Assembly (NCBI GenBank): GCA_905182985.1
Contig: CAJJDN010000003.1
Span: forward strand, 502,037-566,036
From: Paramecium sonneborni
Taxonomy: Eukaryota; Ciliophora; Oligohymenophorea; Peniculida; Parameciidae
DNA length: 64,000 nucleotides
Direction: 5' to 3'
The notes beneath the pieces were generated by a model. It was not told the DNA's origin, ran no database searches, and saw nothing but the letters and a program-made list of their open reading frames with translations. Every line of letters begins with the position of its first letter. The stretch's first letter is position 1. Positions 24,716 through 37,013 of this stretch are shown one piece after another. The position numbers and the translations under genes were made by a program.

Positions 24716-26271
24716 ATGGGGCAAAGTAGTTCTACAACTGGATTTAATTTATAACAATATTAATTTTTAAATTAAATAATAGATCCCAGATTTGGAAACA
24801 TTAAGTTATATTAAAAAAATGAGACTGGAGAAACAATTTGCATAATTGAAAAAAATTTCATTTAGATCAACAATCCAGTTAAGAATCTAGATCATCCAAA
24901 TATTTTAAAAGTCCATTACTATAAAGCTGACATATGTAAAGTAAATACTTTTAATAATAAATTAGAATATTTGTTCATCTTTTACAAAATTACAACTTAT
25001 TTAAGAATATGTTAGTAACGAGTTAAGATAGAATATAAAAAATAGAGCAACAAAATAGTAATATTATGAAGAGAAATAATTATGGGGTTTATTATCTATG
25101 TGTTTAAAGGCATTAATGTATTTTAAGTCATTTTAAATATATCCAATGGACTTAAAAAATATTCTTCTTTCAAATTAAGGAACTATAAAATTTTAATCTT
25201 ATTATGATATATAAAATAGTCAATATATGCAATTATTGAACTAGATAACAGAAGATATTCACATATCACCTGAGGAATTAGAATGTTTAAAAAGCAAGGA
25301 ACAAGTATTAAATTTAGATTTTGAGAAATGTGAAATATTTTAATTAGGATTAACAGCTTTATGGGCTGCTACTCTAGCTGATACAAATTCTTTATTTAGT
25401 TATGATACTCTTAATGTAATTTTCGATATTATAATTTAAGTATAGTGAATATGAAATGAAGTAAAGAATAGAAGAGTTAAATTATAGTTAATAATTTAAG
25501 AATATTTTATTAAAAATGTTAAAGCGATTTCCATAAGATAGAGGAACATTTAATGAATTACTCTAAGTAGTATCTTATCATGAATGTAATGAGAATCTAT
25601 TAGAAATTATATCTATTGATAAATTTGAATAGAACATTTAATAAATATCAAAAATAAGGCAATAATATAGTTCAAGATCACTATTATCTGAAAACAATAT
25701 AATTAGAAATTAAAATGAAGATTGTCAAATCTCAAGAACTTCAAATTAATCTATTATTTAATTATAGTAAAATGATATTAGCAAAATATCTTTGGATAAT
25801 AAATTTAATATTTCTGAATCTTAAAATTCTTATAAGCCAGAAATACATCCAATTAATAAATATAGAAATAAACCTAGTTTTTCATAAAATAAACAATAAT
25901 TAGATTCATAGAATACTTATTTATAGATTGGAACTCCTCATCATTCTCCTGAATCAAAAAATACTTCCTAAATATCCTTATCAACTAAAAATTAATTTTC
26001 TTAAGCTCCAAAAATTACAAGTTTAATAGTCAACCCTCTAAAATAAAATTAATAACTTTAATAATATAAAAATAACATTCCAAAGCCAACAAAACCTGAA
26101 AAACATCAAAGTCATCAGCAACTTTATGATACATCTTATTTTTCATAGTTATCCTAAATGAGCAATAGAAGTATTCTAGAAAATAAAATAGAAGAGGCAA
26201 TATTAAAAAGTAAAATTGCTTTAGAAAAATTTGATTAAACAATTAATTAAACAAAATTATTTAGAAATTGA
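24716..26271 (+). CDS. Divergent protein-kinase-like protein, probably N-myristoylated
   Basis: 501 residues. The start MGQSSSTTG fits an N-myristoylation signal (Gly2, Ser6), suggesting membrane attachment. The first 270 residues resemble a divergent kinase fold: NLDHPNILKVHYYKAD looks like the alphaC/beta4 stretch, PMDLKNILLSNQG resembles the catalytic-loop D-x-K-x-x-N-I-L-L pattern (here MDLKNILL), and KNILLKMLKRFPQDRGTFNELL matches the C-lobe end. A glycine loop and a DFG motif are not evident, so activity is doubtful. The C-terminal 220 residues are Ser/Gln/Asn-rich. Introns: 24941-24965 (ends TTAG) and 25416-25440 (ends TAAG). Using the later TAG as acceptor for the second would create an immediate TGA, so the AAG end is required. 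Confidence 0.7.
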
Positions 26272-26308
26272 TTATGCAAAATTCAATTAATTTTTATTGA
26301 TGTATAAT

Positions 26309-26712
26309 TCATGATTTGAACACTAAGCAGGCTAAACATCCATTGTAAAACATAAATAATCTAGTATTGTTCTAAACAGTAACATCATAAGCATATCCTT
26401 CACCTGTTCAATTATTTTTGAAACTTACCAACTATGACTTGCCATGTGGGACCGTATTTTTTTTCAAGAGCTTCTTTTATAGTTTTGCAGGCATTCTTAG
26501 ATGAATATATATTTTAAAATATACCTCTATTGATAATACAGGAGAAGAATTATTTTCAATTCCTGAAACTATTGAGTCTTGTACTTCAGATAACATATCT
26601 GGACTCATATCTGTATCCTTACCTCTATTAATATATTTACTTTTATTATTGCAACTCCTAACATTTCTTTTTTCAATTATGCAAGGTCTTATGTTTCTTT
26701 TTTTTCTTCCAT
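26309..26712 (-). CDS. LC8-like dynein light chain (DYNLL family)
   Basis: LC8 proteins are small dimeric hubs in dyneins and many other complexes. The 108-residue product reads DTDMSPDMLSEVQDSI, then ACKTIKEALEKKYGPTWQVI, then VGEGYAYDVT, and ends FYNGCLACLVFKS. These correspond to the LC8 landmarks (DMSEEMQQDS, IKKEFDKKYNPTWHCIVG, the FGSYVTHE strand, YLGQVAILLFKSG). It is divergent, so it may be an axonemal LC8 paralogue. Three introns: 26618-26640 (ends TAAG), 26496-26524 (ends TAAG), 26404-26428 (ends CAG, restoring IVGEGYAY). The conserved core crosses two of them, which makes the boundaries firm. Confidence 0.85.
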
Positions 26713-27221
26713 TATAAAAATTAATAGTTGAAAAAATATATTTAAACTTATTTTTATATAAAAAAACTTACCTTTACTTTTTTGTTAAAATAAATAAATC
26801 AAAATTAAATCATTACTAATTTATTTTATGCAAATATTCTTTGAGAAATCTTTGATAATTTAATTGGGTAAATTCTTTTCAAAATTATTAATTTTTTTGA
26901 GATTTCATATTATTTATATTACTTAGTTTATCTATATGATAATATAATTAATACAAAATGTATTTAATAAAGTTTATTATTGATTAAGTTTAAAAGTGAT
27001 CATAAAATAAATGAAATTTGAGGAAGACAAGTTTATAACTAAAAGTATATGAATGTTGAAAATTGGAATTGAATTCAAATAGATTAATATATAAATAATT
27101 AGATTTTATCTAAAAAGAAGTGATTATTTTAATTTACAATAACATATGTTTTAGTTAGATAGTTGTATTGATTCAGAAGATTTTAATAAATATTTAAAAT
27201 TAAAAAAAAAATATTGCAAGA

Positions 27222-27441
27222 ATGCCAAACCATTTATTTAGAACTCATCCAAGAACCTACGGAAAAGATTCAAGAGGTTATTTATAAATAATATAAATAA
27301 AGAATGCAGAGTTTGCGGTGCTAGACAAGGTTTGATCAGAAAATATGGTATGAATGTTTGCAGAAGATGCTTCAGAGAAAACTATGAATTGATTGGCTTC
27401 CACAAAGTATTTATTCATTAAGAATTATTAAGTATACTTGA
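27222..27441 (+). CDS. RPS29: Ribosomal protein uS14 (RPS29)
   Basis: Small-subunit ribosomal protein with a zinc site. The 55-residue product reads [19 protein letters not shown], then [19 protein letters not shown], then [17 protein letters not shown]. Length and sequence match eukaryotic uS14 (56 residues in human), including the CxxC...CxxC zinc ligands. Two introns of 26 nt each: 27277-27302 (GTTA...AAAG) and 27407-27432 (GTAT...TTAAG). The protein is among the most conserved known, so these AAG acceptor sites are well supported. Confidence 0.95.
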
Positions 27442-27641
27442 GGGAATCATAGTGAGATATATGTACATTATAAATATTAATTTTACATTCTCCCTAATGA
27501 ATAATATGAAAGACAATCTTTTGAATATATAAATACATAGTTTAAGATATTGGCAATTCAAGATTTAATGATAATCTTGTAAAGAATAAATATTTAACTG
27601 ATAAAATAAAGAAATAAGTAAAATATAGTGTAGTAAAAAAA

Positions 27642-28649
27642 TCAAATATTTGACACATCTCTTGATTTAATTCTCCTTCTAAAGAAACCATCTATAATAT
27701 ATTATCCGGGACCCTAAAAAGGCTTGATTAATTCATACTGGAACAATTTCATGTTTTTGATTTCCTTTATGAGCCTTCCCAAAAGACATTGATGTTTTTC
27801 TGAGACTAGTATAATCATTGATATAACTGAATGGAGTTGATGGTTTCGATTGTTATTACATATTTTATTTAGGAAATGAAAACTTTTTTATTAATAAATC
27901 TTACGCTAACACTTCTGCTTTATGGTAATTCATATTAACCTGGACCTGGAGATTTCTCTTTTTTATTATTTCCTCTTGATGCAGTACCAAAAATAGCTCT
28001 TGGAGAAGTATCAGTTGTAATTCTAGGCGAATAATCTGCTGGACCAGGTCCTAAAATCATTGACTTTTCCATTCTTGGACTCGTTCCAATTTTGATACCA
28101 TTTTTTTTAGTTTCTTATAAACTGTACTCTCCTGGACCAGGTAAAATATCTATTTTATTTTATCTCAAGCTTTTTGGTATTTTAAAACCTATATTGGATC
28201 GTATTAATGGAGGTATATTGTAACATCCAGGTCCAGTAGCATAACAATTTGATTTTGCTTTTTTTTGTGCTTTCGGAATGATATAAGCAGGTGAAAAAAA
28301 ATGGTTTGTTTAATTATATTATGCTGGACCTGGAGAATCATAATTATTTGTTAATTATCTCTTCTCTTATGAAAATTTGAAACCATGAGTGGTATAAGAC
28401 AATTGATTATATCTTCCAGGTCCTGGAGAATCAGATATTTTGTAGAATGAGTCTTTTGAACCTGACATAATTGCTCTTGGGCTTTATCTAAAAGGAATAA
28501 TAGGGTTATATTATCCAGGACCTGGAGTGTCTAAGATTAATATGTCTTTTTTTCTAGATCCCATAGTATATGCTGGTGAATTAGGTATTTTACTGTAAAA
28601 TGTTTAGGTTAATTACTCTATTTTATTGATTAAATTTACCTTATTTCAT
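27642..28649 (-). CDS. SHIPPO / ODF3-type PGPG repeat protein
   Basis: 312 residues with at least six STPGPGxY-type repeats: DTPGPGQYNP, SPGPGRYNQ, SPGPAQYNQ, ATGPGCYNI, LPGPGEYSL, LGPGPADYS, KSPGPGQYEL and a last VPGPGQYI. This is the SHIPPO (ODF3/CIMAP) repeat, found in proteins that associate with flagellar and ciliary microtubules. Introns: 28618-28639 (22 nt, joins MKQ to the first block), 27883-27904 (22 nt, ends AAAG) and 27714-27738 (25 nt, ends TTTAG, restoring the last PGPG). The neighbouring LC8-like gene fits a ciliary theme, but the two are not co-transcribed. Confidence 0.85.
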
Positions 28650-28921
28650 TCCAACAACTTTAATGAATGAATATAAATAAAATTAATTTAAGTAAAAATT
28701 GGAAATGAATAATATGAATTATTTAATTCTTATGTTAAATGATAATCCTAACATGTTTTTAAATAAAAATAAGATCATAAAAAATTCTATTATTCACAAG
28801 AATACAATATATTATTTCATATTTATTATTATTAATTATTTATTAATTATATTACGCTTAATGACATCATAATATTAATATTAATAAATGGTTGGAAAAA
28901 GAAGATATTATAAATTATAAC

Positions 28922-29987
28922 ATGTTCTTTTATTATTTGTTTTCTATTGCTACAGCCAGTAATTGCTTAAATTCCTATGGATAAGTTGTAGATTATTGGT
29001 TGATTTTTAAACTACCGAAAGACTCCACAAATCAATATACAGGTATGGAATATCACTATTGTGATTCTACAACATAATGTGTAGAACTAAAGTATTAATC
29101 TGATAAATTAAATGATGTTACTTCACCACTCTAAATAACTATGAATTAGGTTCATTTTAAAGATACTACTACTATGAATGTAATTTGGAATGATTAGCCA
29201 TTTGATAAGGATTACTATCCTGATATGGCTCACTCTAAAGGAGTCTTGAGTGCTTCTTTAAATGGTCAAGGTTTTATTATAAATCACTCAACTCCAAAGT
29301 TTCCTATCATGGATTCAAATTATGAGTAAAATTCATTTTCATTTCTAGTGAAATTATTTTAGGGATGCCTACTAATTCATTTACTTATGGTCAACATTTT
29401 ATGTGTTTTAGTATTTCTACTTCTGAAATAGAAAGAATTGCACAATAATTAATTATTGCTGAAGTTATAACTGTTAGGGCAAATTCTCCTGCAGATTTTA
29501 AAACTATATACCCAAATCTTTATAGTCTAAAAGATCCAACTAGACATTCAACTTATAATAGTGGCTCTCTTACTTCATAAACTAGATAAGGTTTAACTTT
29601 ATAAGTGATTTCAACAAATTAACATAATTAAGTAGATTTCTATGCTGCTATTGTTGCCCCAAGATTAAAAGTTGGATTAGTTGTTGAAACTTGGGGAAGT
29701 GGTGGATTATAACCAGCTGATTGTACTTCTGCATTCTAAACATTCAGCAATTTGTCTAGATTACAAAATGTAATATTTCATATTTAAATTAGGGATATAA
29801 ATTTTCATATACTAAAGATCATTCAAAGTTTGGTATTTCATTAAGTTCAAATATTCCTTATGTCTGTATGTCCGATATTAATAGATAAACAAGCCAAAAT
29901 AAAAGAGGAGGAACTGCTATATGTTTTATACATTCTAATTTATGGTCATAAATTAATTATTCATTCATCGAAAGGCAAACATGTTGA
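28922..29987 (+). CDS. Deoxyribonuclease II (lysosomal acid DNase)
   Basis: DNase II cuts DNA at acid pH in phagolysosomes, fitting a bacterivorous ciliate. 339 residues: a short signal peptide (MFFYYLFSIATA), then CLNSYGQVVDYWLIFKLPKD matching the family start. The first catalytic His region is HSKGVL (residues about 105-110). NSFTYGQHFMCF, ETWGSGG and the second active-site motif DHSKFGIS follow, then CMSDINRQ...RGGTAICF near the C-terminus. Both HxK elements are intact, so the enzyme is probably active. Introns: 29326-29348 and 29770-29792, 23 nt each, ending TAG. An upstream in-register ATG does not exist; the start at 28922 gives the signal peptide. Confidence 0.92.
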
Positions 29988-30641
29988 ATATATATAATTT
30001 ATAATTTAAACTTTATTTACTTAATATAATATTTATCTAAACATAGGATTTATTATTAATTTACAGATTGTTCTATTATATTGATTAAAATTAGTAAATG
30101 AATTCATCTTCATTTTTAATTATAGAACACATGATTGAAATCATTTAGATTAAGATTTCTCTATGATAGAATTTTCATTCACTTAATATCAACAACATTA
30201 TTATTATATACAAAAAATTAATAAATAATTTAGAAATAAATATCGAAATAAATTTGAGATTTAAACTAAGTACTAAATAATTTTATAAACAAAATATATA
30301 TATCAATAATAGTTGCTTAATTATATAGGTATATTTAATTCTAATAGAATTTATAAATAAAAGACCGAATGGGGAGACTCACAAGAATTTACATAACTTA
30401 ACTTTTTAATTTTGAAGAATAGAATTTGATTTTGTATATAATATTTGACAATTTTTAAAAAGAATGTTATTATTGATTCGATTAGATAAATATTGAAGTT
30501 AGGTATATATTTTATAAATTATCAGTGGCTTGTATCAAAATCAAAACTTAAGCTATCCAGAAATAAGAACAGTAGTTCTTATTAATAAAATAGTGATTAT
30601 TTATTGATAATATTAATATATTTCAAAAGAGACACTGATAA
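29988..30641. other. Intergenic region with a small hairpin
   Basis: About 650 bp of very AT-rich DNA between two plus-strand genes. No convincing reading frame. It includes a less AT-rich patch near 30359-30400 and a perfect 9-bp inverted repeat at 30562-30583. Confidence 0.5.
30562..30583. repeat. 9-bp inverted repeat (hairpin)
   Basis: AATAAGAAC, four-base loop AGTA, GTTCTTATT. A perfect stem 60 bp upstream of the next ATG. Its role is unknown and it could be chance in AT-rich DNA. Confidence 0.4.
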
Positions 30642-31058
30642 ATGTTCTGTTGCAGTAATAAAAGGAAATAAAGAGAAGAAATTGTTTCTATGAAAAAGAA
30701 GAGTAAAATCTTAACTGTATTTTTTTTATTTAATATTTACTAGGAATTCTCAGAAGAAATAAATGATGAAGCAATGACACTCTACTAATCACCATTCTGT
30801 CAAAATATTTCATTAATGTTTTAATATCCTGCAGAGCCAAACACAATGAGGTAAAATTTAGATGCTTATTAATTTAGAACAGGTTCTAATACAAAGATTA
30901 CCAGATCAGTTGAAAGACTTACAAACACACTACCTTAAATTGTGCCCAGAAAAACATCATTCAATAACTTTAAATATTGTTAAACCAATCAGAATACAAA
31001 ATTTGTTTCAATCAAAAAAGGATTTACCTTATTAGTGACTAAAACTAATCCTTGTTGA
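30642..31058 (+). CDS. Small orphan protein with Cys-Cys N-terminus
   Basis: The frame from ATG 30642 to TGA 31056-31058 is open. A likely 27-nt intron at 30717-30743 (GTATTT...ACTAG) has a length divisible by three, so reading it through also stays open. Spliced product 129 residues. It begins MFCCSNKRKQREE, a Cys pair followed by basic residues that could be palmitoylated. The remainder (EEINDEAMTLYQSPFCQN, TKITRSVERLTNTLPQIV) is Thr/Asn/Gln-rich with no recognised domain. No membrane span if the intron is removed. Confidence 0.55.
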
Positions 31059-31475
31059 ACTCCTTATAATATTTAACTTTATTTTGTATTAATCCTCTAT
31101 TATAAATATTAATTACAATTATCTTTCACATAAAGACTGATTTCTATATTATTAATATTACACATATAATTGATATTTACGTCTTTTTTCATTCTAAAAG
31201 AACATTACATTAACAATTCAAATTTTTAATGCATTTTCTATTTATTGTACTTCAAGATTAAAAACTAATTATTAAGAATGATCATATATGAAAATTTGAT
31301 TCAGAAATGTAAATCAATGTTATAAAATTCTTATAATTGAAATTAGATTGGTAAATTATTGTAAAAACATGTCATTTTAATTTTTTTTATGAATATAATT
31401 ACGTTTTTGAAGCCTTTATAAAGAAATAAAAGCATTAAATACAAATAATTAATAAAATATAATCTTAGTGTTGAT
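31059..31475. other. AT-rich intergenic region
   Basis: About 415 bp between two plus-strand genes; no frame, repeat or RNA recognised. Confidence 0.5.
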
Positions 31476-31978
31476 ATGTTAGCATTTTAATCATGTAATC
31501 CATCGCCAAGTCAATAATCTGGTCTCTAACTTTTAAGTGTAAATTAAACCCATGAGATACAATAGTCTTAATCATCATATTTGCTTTAAGCATTAAATTA
31601 ATTTCCATAATAACTTTAACAGAAAGCTTAAGCATTACAATAAGAGAACTAAAAATTAAAAAATGAAAATCAACTTCTGCAATAATCATTCAATCATTTA
31701 GAGAATAAGTAATAAGAGTTGATTAATGAAGTATAAAATCATTACAATATTAGATCCATGATTTAAGATAGTTAATTAAAAGAGTTTATCAAGAAGGTGA
31801 AATGTCTGTTTAATTCTTAAAAAATAAAAATGTATATTATTATTAACTATTCAAGGTCATACTTGAACATCATAATGATAGTTTAGAAAAATCCCTCAAA
31901 AATTTATAAAATAATATACATATGTTTGGACAATTAAAAGATCTTTCATAGCTTATGTAAGAAGGAGATGATCATTGA
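31476..31978 (+). CDS. Small coiled-coil protein
   Basis: 151 residues after removal of two introns, 31731-31753 (23 nt, TTAG) and 31832-31855 (24 nt, TCAAG). A Gln/Leu heptad pattern runs through most of it: LLQALNQFPQQLQQKAQAL, QENQKLKNENQLLQQ, KSLKNLQNNIHMFGQL, ending MQEGDDH. Other plus-strand frames of the first exon are also open for a while, but only this one splices into a consistent 3' end. Probably a dimeric structural or adaptor protein; no family assigned. Confidence 0.65.
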
Positions 31979-32265
31979 ATATTAGATTTATCTTAACTAA
32001 ATACTATTTTATAACAAAAAAGATATAATTATTATTTTAAGTATCAAATTAATTATAATATTTCTATAATCTATATAAACCATCTAAATAAAAAATACTT
32101 CAGAAAAGCTATCGAATTCATAGATTTTGGAATCCTTATCCTTTCTTTTCGTATTTACCTTAAAATATAACAGTAATGCTATAGAATATAATAAAACTTT
32201 GAAATTTAAAACAAAAACGCACTTGATTGGTATTTCCTTCTTATATATAAATTTTCATAAAAATT

Positions 32266-34746
32266 ATGTAATCTTCAAATTGCCTACATGAACAAAGTTT
32301 TGCTGAGTTGGCTAAATCAGATAACTCTCATAAAAGCTCATTAAATACTCTAAATTCATCAAGCTTTTTATCATTTGAAGAATTGGAAAGCTTTACAATG
32401 GAAGATATCTAAATAAGTTATGAAGTAATTCATAATTAAAGTACTTCAAATAACAAATTTAATTTATTAAAAATTATAAATGAATCAGATGTTTAAAATT
32501 AAAATAATTATTATTGTATAATAGTCAATTTTATTGATGAATAATTAAAATAAAAAATAAAAATAGATGTTTCAAGGTATTCATTTGAAATTAATTTTTT
32601 TGATTTTACAGAATTAAAAGATTAAAAAGACACTTTATTTTTAAGTGATTCATTCACTAATGTTAACAAATAGTTGTAATAATTTAGAGATTGTGTTTCG
32701 ATAAATTCTTAATTTTGCAGAGTTATTGTATTTTCTTAAGACTTAGATGAAAGAATTATTAATTTAATCCATTTCTTTCCATATATTTATTATTTTACTG
32801 ATTATACAAAAGTAAATGAAGAATACTTAGAAGGAATAAAGTTACATTAACAGTTTCAATTATTTGATCTCAATTATAAAACCATAAAACATTTAATTTA
32901 ATCATCGTAATCAATTTATCATTTATTAAGGCTATCTAAATTAAAGGATATTAAATATGCAGGGATTTAAATTAAAGGATAAGTAGATAATTTTGATCAG
33001 ATTTTTGAAATAATATTTCATCCTCTGTTTGACTACTAAAAAATAAAAAAAAATAAAATTTTCTTTAATTATAACATACCTTTTATCATTGCTAATTCAT
33101 ATTTTTACTTGCCTATTCCTTTAATAATAAAAGCTTTAGATATTACAGATTATTATACTTTTTAATTTCAATAAAGATTGAGTTATATATCTTTTAATCC
33201 TTTTGAGATGGAAGGATATGAAAAGTTTTATTTGCTATTAAATGTAATGAATAATAAATAATCAAGGCATTATAAGATTAAATCAAAAAAGACGAACTTT
33301 TTTTTTCTATAAATTCAAATAAAGAATTCAATTCTATTGATAGTTTGCTTACATTAAATTAATTTAAATAAATTTAAGATTTGAAATATTTATTAAAATA
33401 AGAAGATGAATATTTAAATTTATTAGAAAAAATTCTTATATATTTTTCTTAAAGTTTGAAAACAAGAATAGAAAAATATATTTTATTTGTTTAATTAAAG
33501 TAGCATATCCTTTATAGATACCAAAATTCTAATTTGATTTATTGATTAATATGATATATACCCTTAATAATATTTATTTTTATAATTTTATGAATGAAAA
33601 AATAGTAGGAACAGAGATGAGAAAAAATAACAGAAATAAATTGATAGAAAAAATACTTAATTAAAAGTAGAAGATTACTTTCAATAGTGATATTTATAAA
33701 ATTTAACTTAAAAATATGTTGAAAGAAATAAAATAAAGAGAGGAATAAAAAATTAAATGCTAGTATGAATAAGATTAAAAATTAACTTGGATTACAAAGC
33801 TATCACCATAACCTAGACATAAAATATGCGCCACTTAAAATGTAAAACTTAAAATTTTAAGAACCACACGAAATGAAAACATTAAAAAGAAAAAATAAGG
33901 TGAGAATAATGCTTTTAATCAATAATTTAGTTTGAATTCAAACTCTAGATGTTCTACTAGTCCAAATCACTTTAACTTTAGAAACACAATTTTAATATAT
34001 CCTACTTATATCAAAGATACTGATAAAGTTATGGAATAAATGACGCTAAAAGATTAAAGATGTTATTTTGATTTTAAAAACATAAGTAAATTTTCGAGTT
34101 GGTCAAGGAAATCATCAAAAAGTTTTATTAATTGAAGCAAATTTAAATGATAAGTCATATATAATAAATAATTATGATTAATAGAGATTAACAATTTTAT
34201 TGAAATTTAAGTGCATTTCAATTTTATAAAATTATGTGTGAAAACTATTGCAGAATGCATCTATTATCTTAGTTGAAGCAGAAAAAAAATCTTGAATAGA
34301 ATTAACCTTTAATTTTATATCGTAAAATCTCTTCTATAGTGAAGAAAGCTAAATAGCAAGCATAAAAATCAATGGAAAAGACATAAATTTAAGCTGTCTT
34401 TGATGAAACAAGATTTTAATCTTCTAATAGACAATCGATTTATAAGCAAAATTATTCGAAAGAAATAAAATACTAAATTAATCATTAAAAGGAATAGTAA
34501 AATTTTTTAAATTTCAATAAAAATGATAATTCATCAAGAAAATATACAAACTCAAGAATAATAGAAAAAGATTTTCTTTAAAATGATTAATAATATTAGT
34601 AATCTCCTTTGAATTATAGAAATGATCATAAGAAAGTGATAATATTTTCATCAAGAAATACTCCTTAAAGAAATAATATAAATATTAGAATAAATTTTGA
34701 TACTTTGAGAAGTTGGAGAAGGTATAGTTAGGATAGTTCTTAATGA
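32266..34746 (+). CDS. Large orphan protein, Lys/Gln-rich C-terminal half
   Basis: Exons join into 786 residues if introns 33244-33266, 33489-33517, 34062-34086 and 34211-34253 are removed. The first is required to leave a dead frame and the last is long (43 nt) and least certain. The N-terminus is Ser-rich (SSLNTLNSSSFLSFEELES). Residues about 60-380 look globular, rich in aromatic beta-strand-like stretches (NLIHFFPYIYYFTDYTK, FFNYNIPFIIANSYFYLPI). The C-terminal half is basic with Ser-rich tracts. I recognise no family and see no signal peptide. Possibly two adjacent genes, since the splice linking the last third is uncertain. Confidence 0.5.
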
Positions 34747-34937
34747 TATTTTATTGTTATTTACTTGAATTGTTTAAATAATTAATATTTAGTTATTGGT
34801 ATTAAAATAAATTAATATTAAGTAAGCATAGGAAAATAGAAAAAGGATTTAAACAAATGAATGATTACTACTTCTATTAAGAATTGCTAATTTAAATTTG
34901 TTTATTGTATGTAATTAATCTACTGTATGTTTATTAA

Positions 34938-35238
34938 TCATTTTGGTGCATCCTTCTTTCTTTGTCTTCTTTATTCGACTTATTTCTTTCTTTCTTCTTC
35001 AATTAATTCCTTTCTTCCTGCATGCCAGTTTGGTCCTTTTCTCTTTTATTATGGTCCTGTTGTGGCTGTTGAAGCTCCAAATCTAAAACAATAAAAAAAG
35101 TCAAGACCTTCTATTGAAGCAGATTCTTTTATAGGCTCTTCCTTTTGGGATTTTGTGTCTTCTTACTTATTTTTCAACCTTTGGAGTTTGCTTTCTAACT
35201 TTACCAGCTTTTGCTAAGGTTCCGTGAAGTTTTCCCAT
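34938..35238 (-). CDS. RPS30: Ribosomal protein eS30 (RPS30)
   Basis: Small-subunit ribosomal protein. The product begins MGKLHGTLAKAGKVRKQTPK, then KGRAYKRICFNRRFGAS, then KRKGPN, tracking the eS30 core (KVHGSLARAGKVRGQTPK, RAKRRMQYNRRF, KKKGPN). Unlike animal FAU it carries no ubiquitin-like leader. It is longer than usual (91 residues) because of a charged C-terminal extension, GRKELIEEERKKQVEQRRQ. One 25-nt intron (plus-strand 35083-35107, GTCTT...TTTAG) falls inside RRF. The gene overlaps nothing and lies tail-to-tail with the orphan upstream. Confidence 0.93.
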
Positions 35239-35610
35239 AATAAATTTTTTTAATAAAAAGATTTAAATTTATTTGATTAATCAATCAAAGCTAACATCTT
35301 CTCTTTGCTTAAGATTTTTAGTCCTAAAATTTTTAGTTTAGATTTAAATCTTTACTAAATTATTTATTAAGATTAACTAAATAAAGATATATATATATAT
35401 TTAAATAATTTGACAAGTTTAATTTTTTATTGAATTATTATTTTTTATATTCCTACACATTATTATGATAGTTAAATATTATTATGATTTAAAACTTACT
35501 TATTATCTTATCTTAAAGATAACTATTAATTTATAGAAATGATTTCTTTTAAGAAACAATTTAATAATTAATGAAATACTTAATATTTAAAATATTAATT
35601 TTAATGTTTT
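35239..35610. other. Intergenic region between divergent genes
   Basis: About 370 bp separating eS30 (minus) from the CRAL-TRIO-like gene (plus), so it should contain both promoters. It includes an (AT)n run near 35388-35400. No motif can be assigned. Confidence 0.5.
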
Positions 35611-36948
35611 ATGAAGGAATTACATCCATTGTACATAGTGGTATATGATATTGCTATTTAAGAATTTTATATAAAAAGTGGAAATGGTCCTTCTATTTAA
35701 AGGAACATTTTTGAAAATGTTGATTATGATGATTATGAGAAATAATAAATTGAAGAAATTAAAACGAAAATGAAGGAAAAAGGTTTGTAAATAAAATTAA
35801 AAAGAAGTATATTATTAAAAATGTTGATGAATTCTCAATATAATATTGAAAAAGCAATTATTGTATGATATTTTTTATACTAAAAACACTTTAGAATTGC
35901 TAATCTCATTTAAATTTTCTATAAGAATACTAAAAACAAGATTATATTAATGATTTAAGGAAAGGGTATCTATATGTTTGTGGATTTGACAATTAATTTC
36001 GTCCTGTCATAGTGATTAGAGAATATTGCGATATAAAAATAATTGCTTACTTTTTAGAAACAGTTAAAAGACAATTATTAATTGATTATTATGTTGAAAA
36101 TTGGACAGTTATTTTAGATTTAGATAATGATTTACCAGTTTTAGAACTTGATGATTTAATGTTTTTGTAATTGCATTTTTATGGAAACTTAAATAAAATT
36201 TTAATAGTTAATGGGCCAGATGATATAGATGACATTGTTAAATAGTTTACTGGTATTCATAATCTTAATTAAAATTGTAGAAAAAATAAAAGATTTATAA
36301 GTTAAAATAAAAATAATTACAGAATATTAACAAATATTACAATATATACCAAAAGAATAATTAGAAATCAAATATGGGGGTGATTTAAATAATATAGAAT
36401 TATTTTGGTAAAATGAATAAATTTAATATAGGCCAATCTTAAAAAGAGAAACTCATACTGGTACAAGTAAGTTATTAAAAAAGAATTCTCATTTATCAAT
36501 AAATTCTATGGGTAGTTCAATAAATAAAAAACCAAGTTTCATGAAAATAACTGTATTAGAAGAAAATGGAAATCCTTTATTAAATTAATAAGTGGAAGTT
36601 TTTGAAGATTAAATAGAATCTTAGTAAGGAGAACAATAATAACAAAACAATTTTTAATAATAATAATAATAATAATAAGAAGATTTCGAAGAAAAATCTA
36701 AATCTTATTAAAGCACTACTACAAAAAAGTAAGATCAATAATTTATTTAAATTGATGATGATGAAGATGATTTGATTGAAATGGAAAGTGAAGATATGGA
36801 TAAAAGAAAAGGAAAAAAACAAATTACTAAAAAATATGGTGAAGCTACTAAAACTACTACTTATTCTTAAAAATAAACTATTTTAGAAGGAGAAAAAGAA
36901 ATTCCATCTTCATTTTCTTGTTGTTCTAGATCTTGTTTGATATTTTGA
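35611..36948 (+). CDS. CRAL-TRIO-like protein ending in a CaaX box
   Basis: 425 residues. Residues about 105-230 resemble a CRAL-TRIO (Sec14-like) lipid-binding domain: RKGYLYVCGFDNQFRPVIVI, then WTVILDLDNDLPVLELDDL, then FYGNLNKILIVNGP, as in the core strands of that fold. It is followed by a Gln/Asn/Glu-rich low-complexity region. The last residues are SFSCCSRSCLIF: a CaaX box (C-L-I-F) with an upstream Cys pair, predicting prenylation plus palmitoylation and membrane anchoring. Introns: 35863-35894 (32 nt) and 36253-36280 (28 nt), both ending TAG. Convergent with prenylcysteine oxidase, 65 bp away. CRAL-TRIO assignment is from pattern only. Confidence 0.7.
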
Positions 36949-37013
36949 GATTAGATTAAATTTTAAGAACATAATTTTGACTATTTTATGTTTTAAATTA
37001 TATTTTATAAATA

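Noticed and set aside
31465..31689. Minus-strand frame of 74 codons
   Set aside because: Lies opposite the coiled-coil gene 31476-31978, which splices into a consistent protein; the minus frame has no supporting motif.
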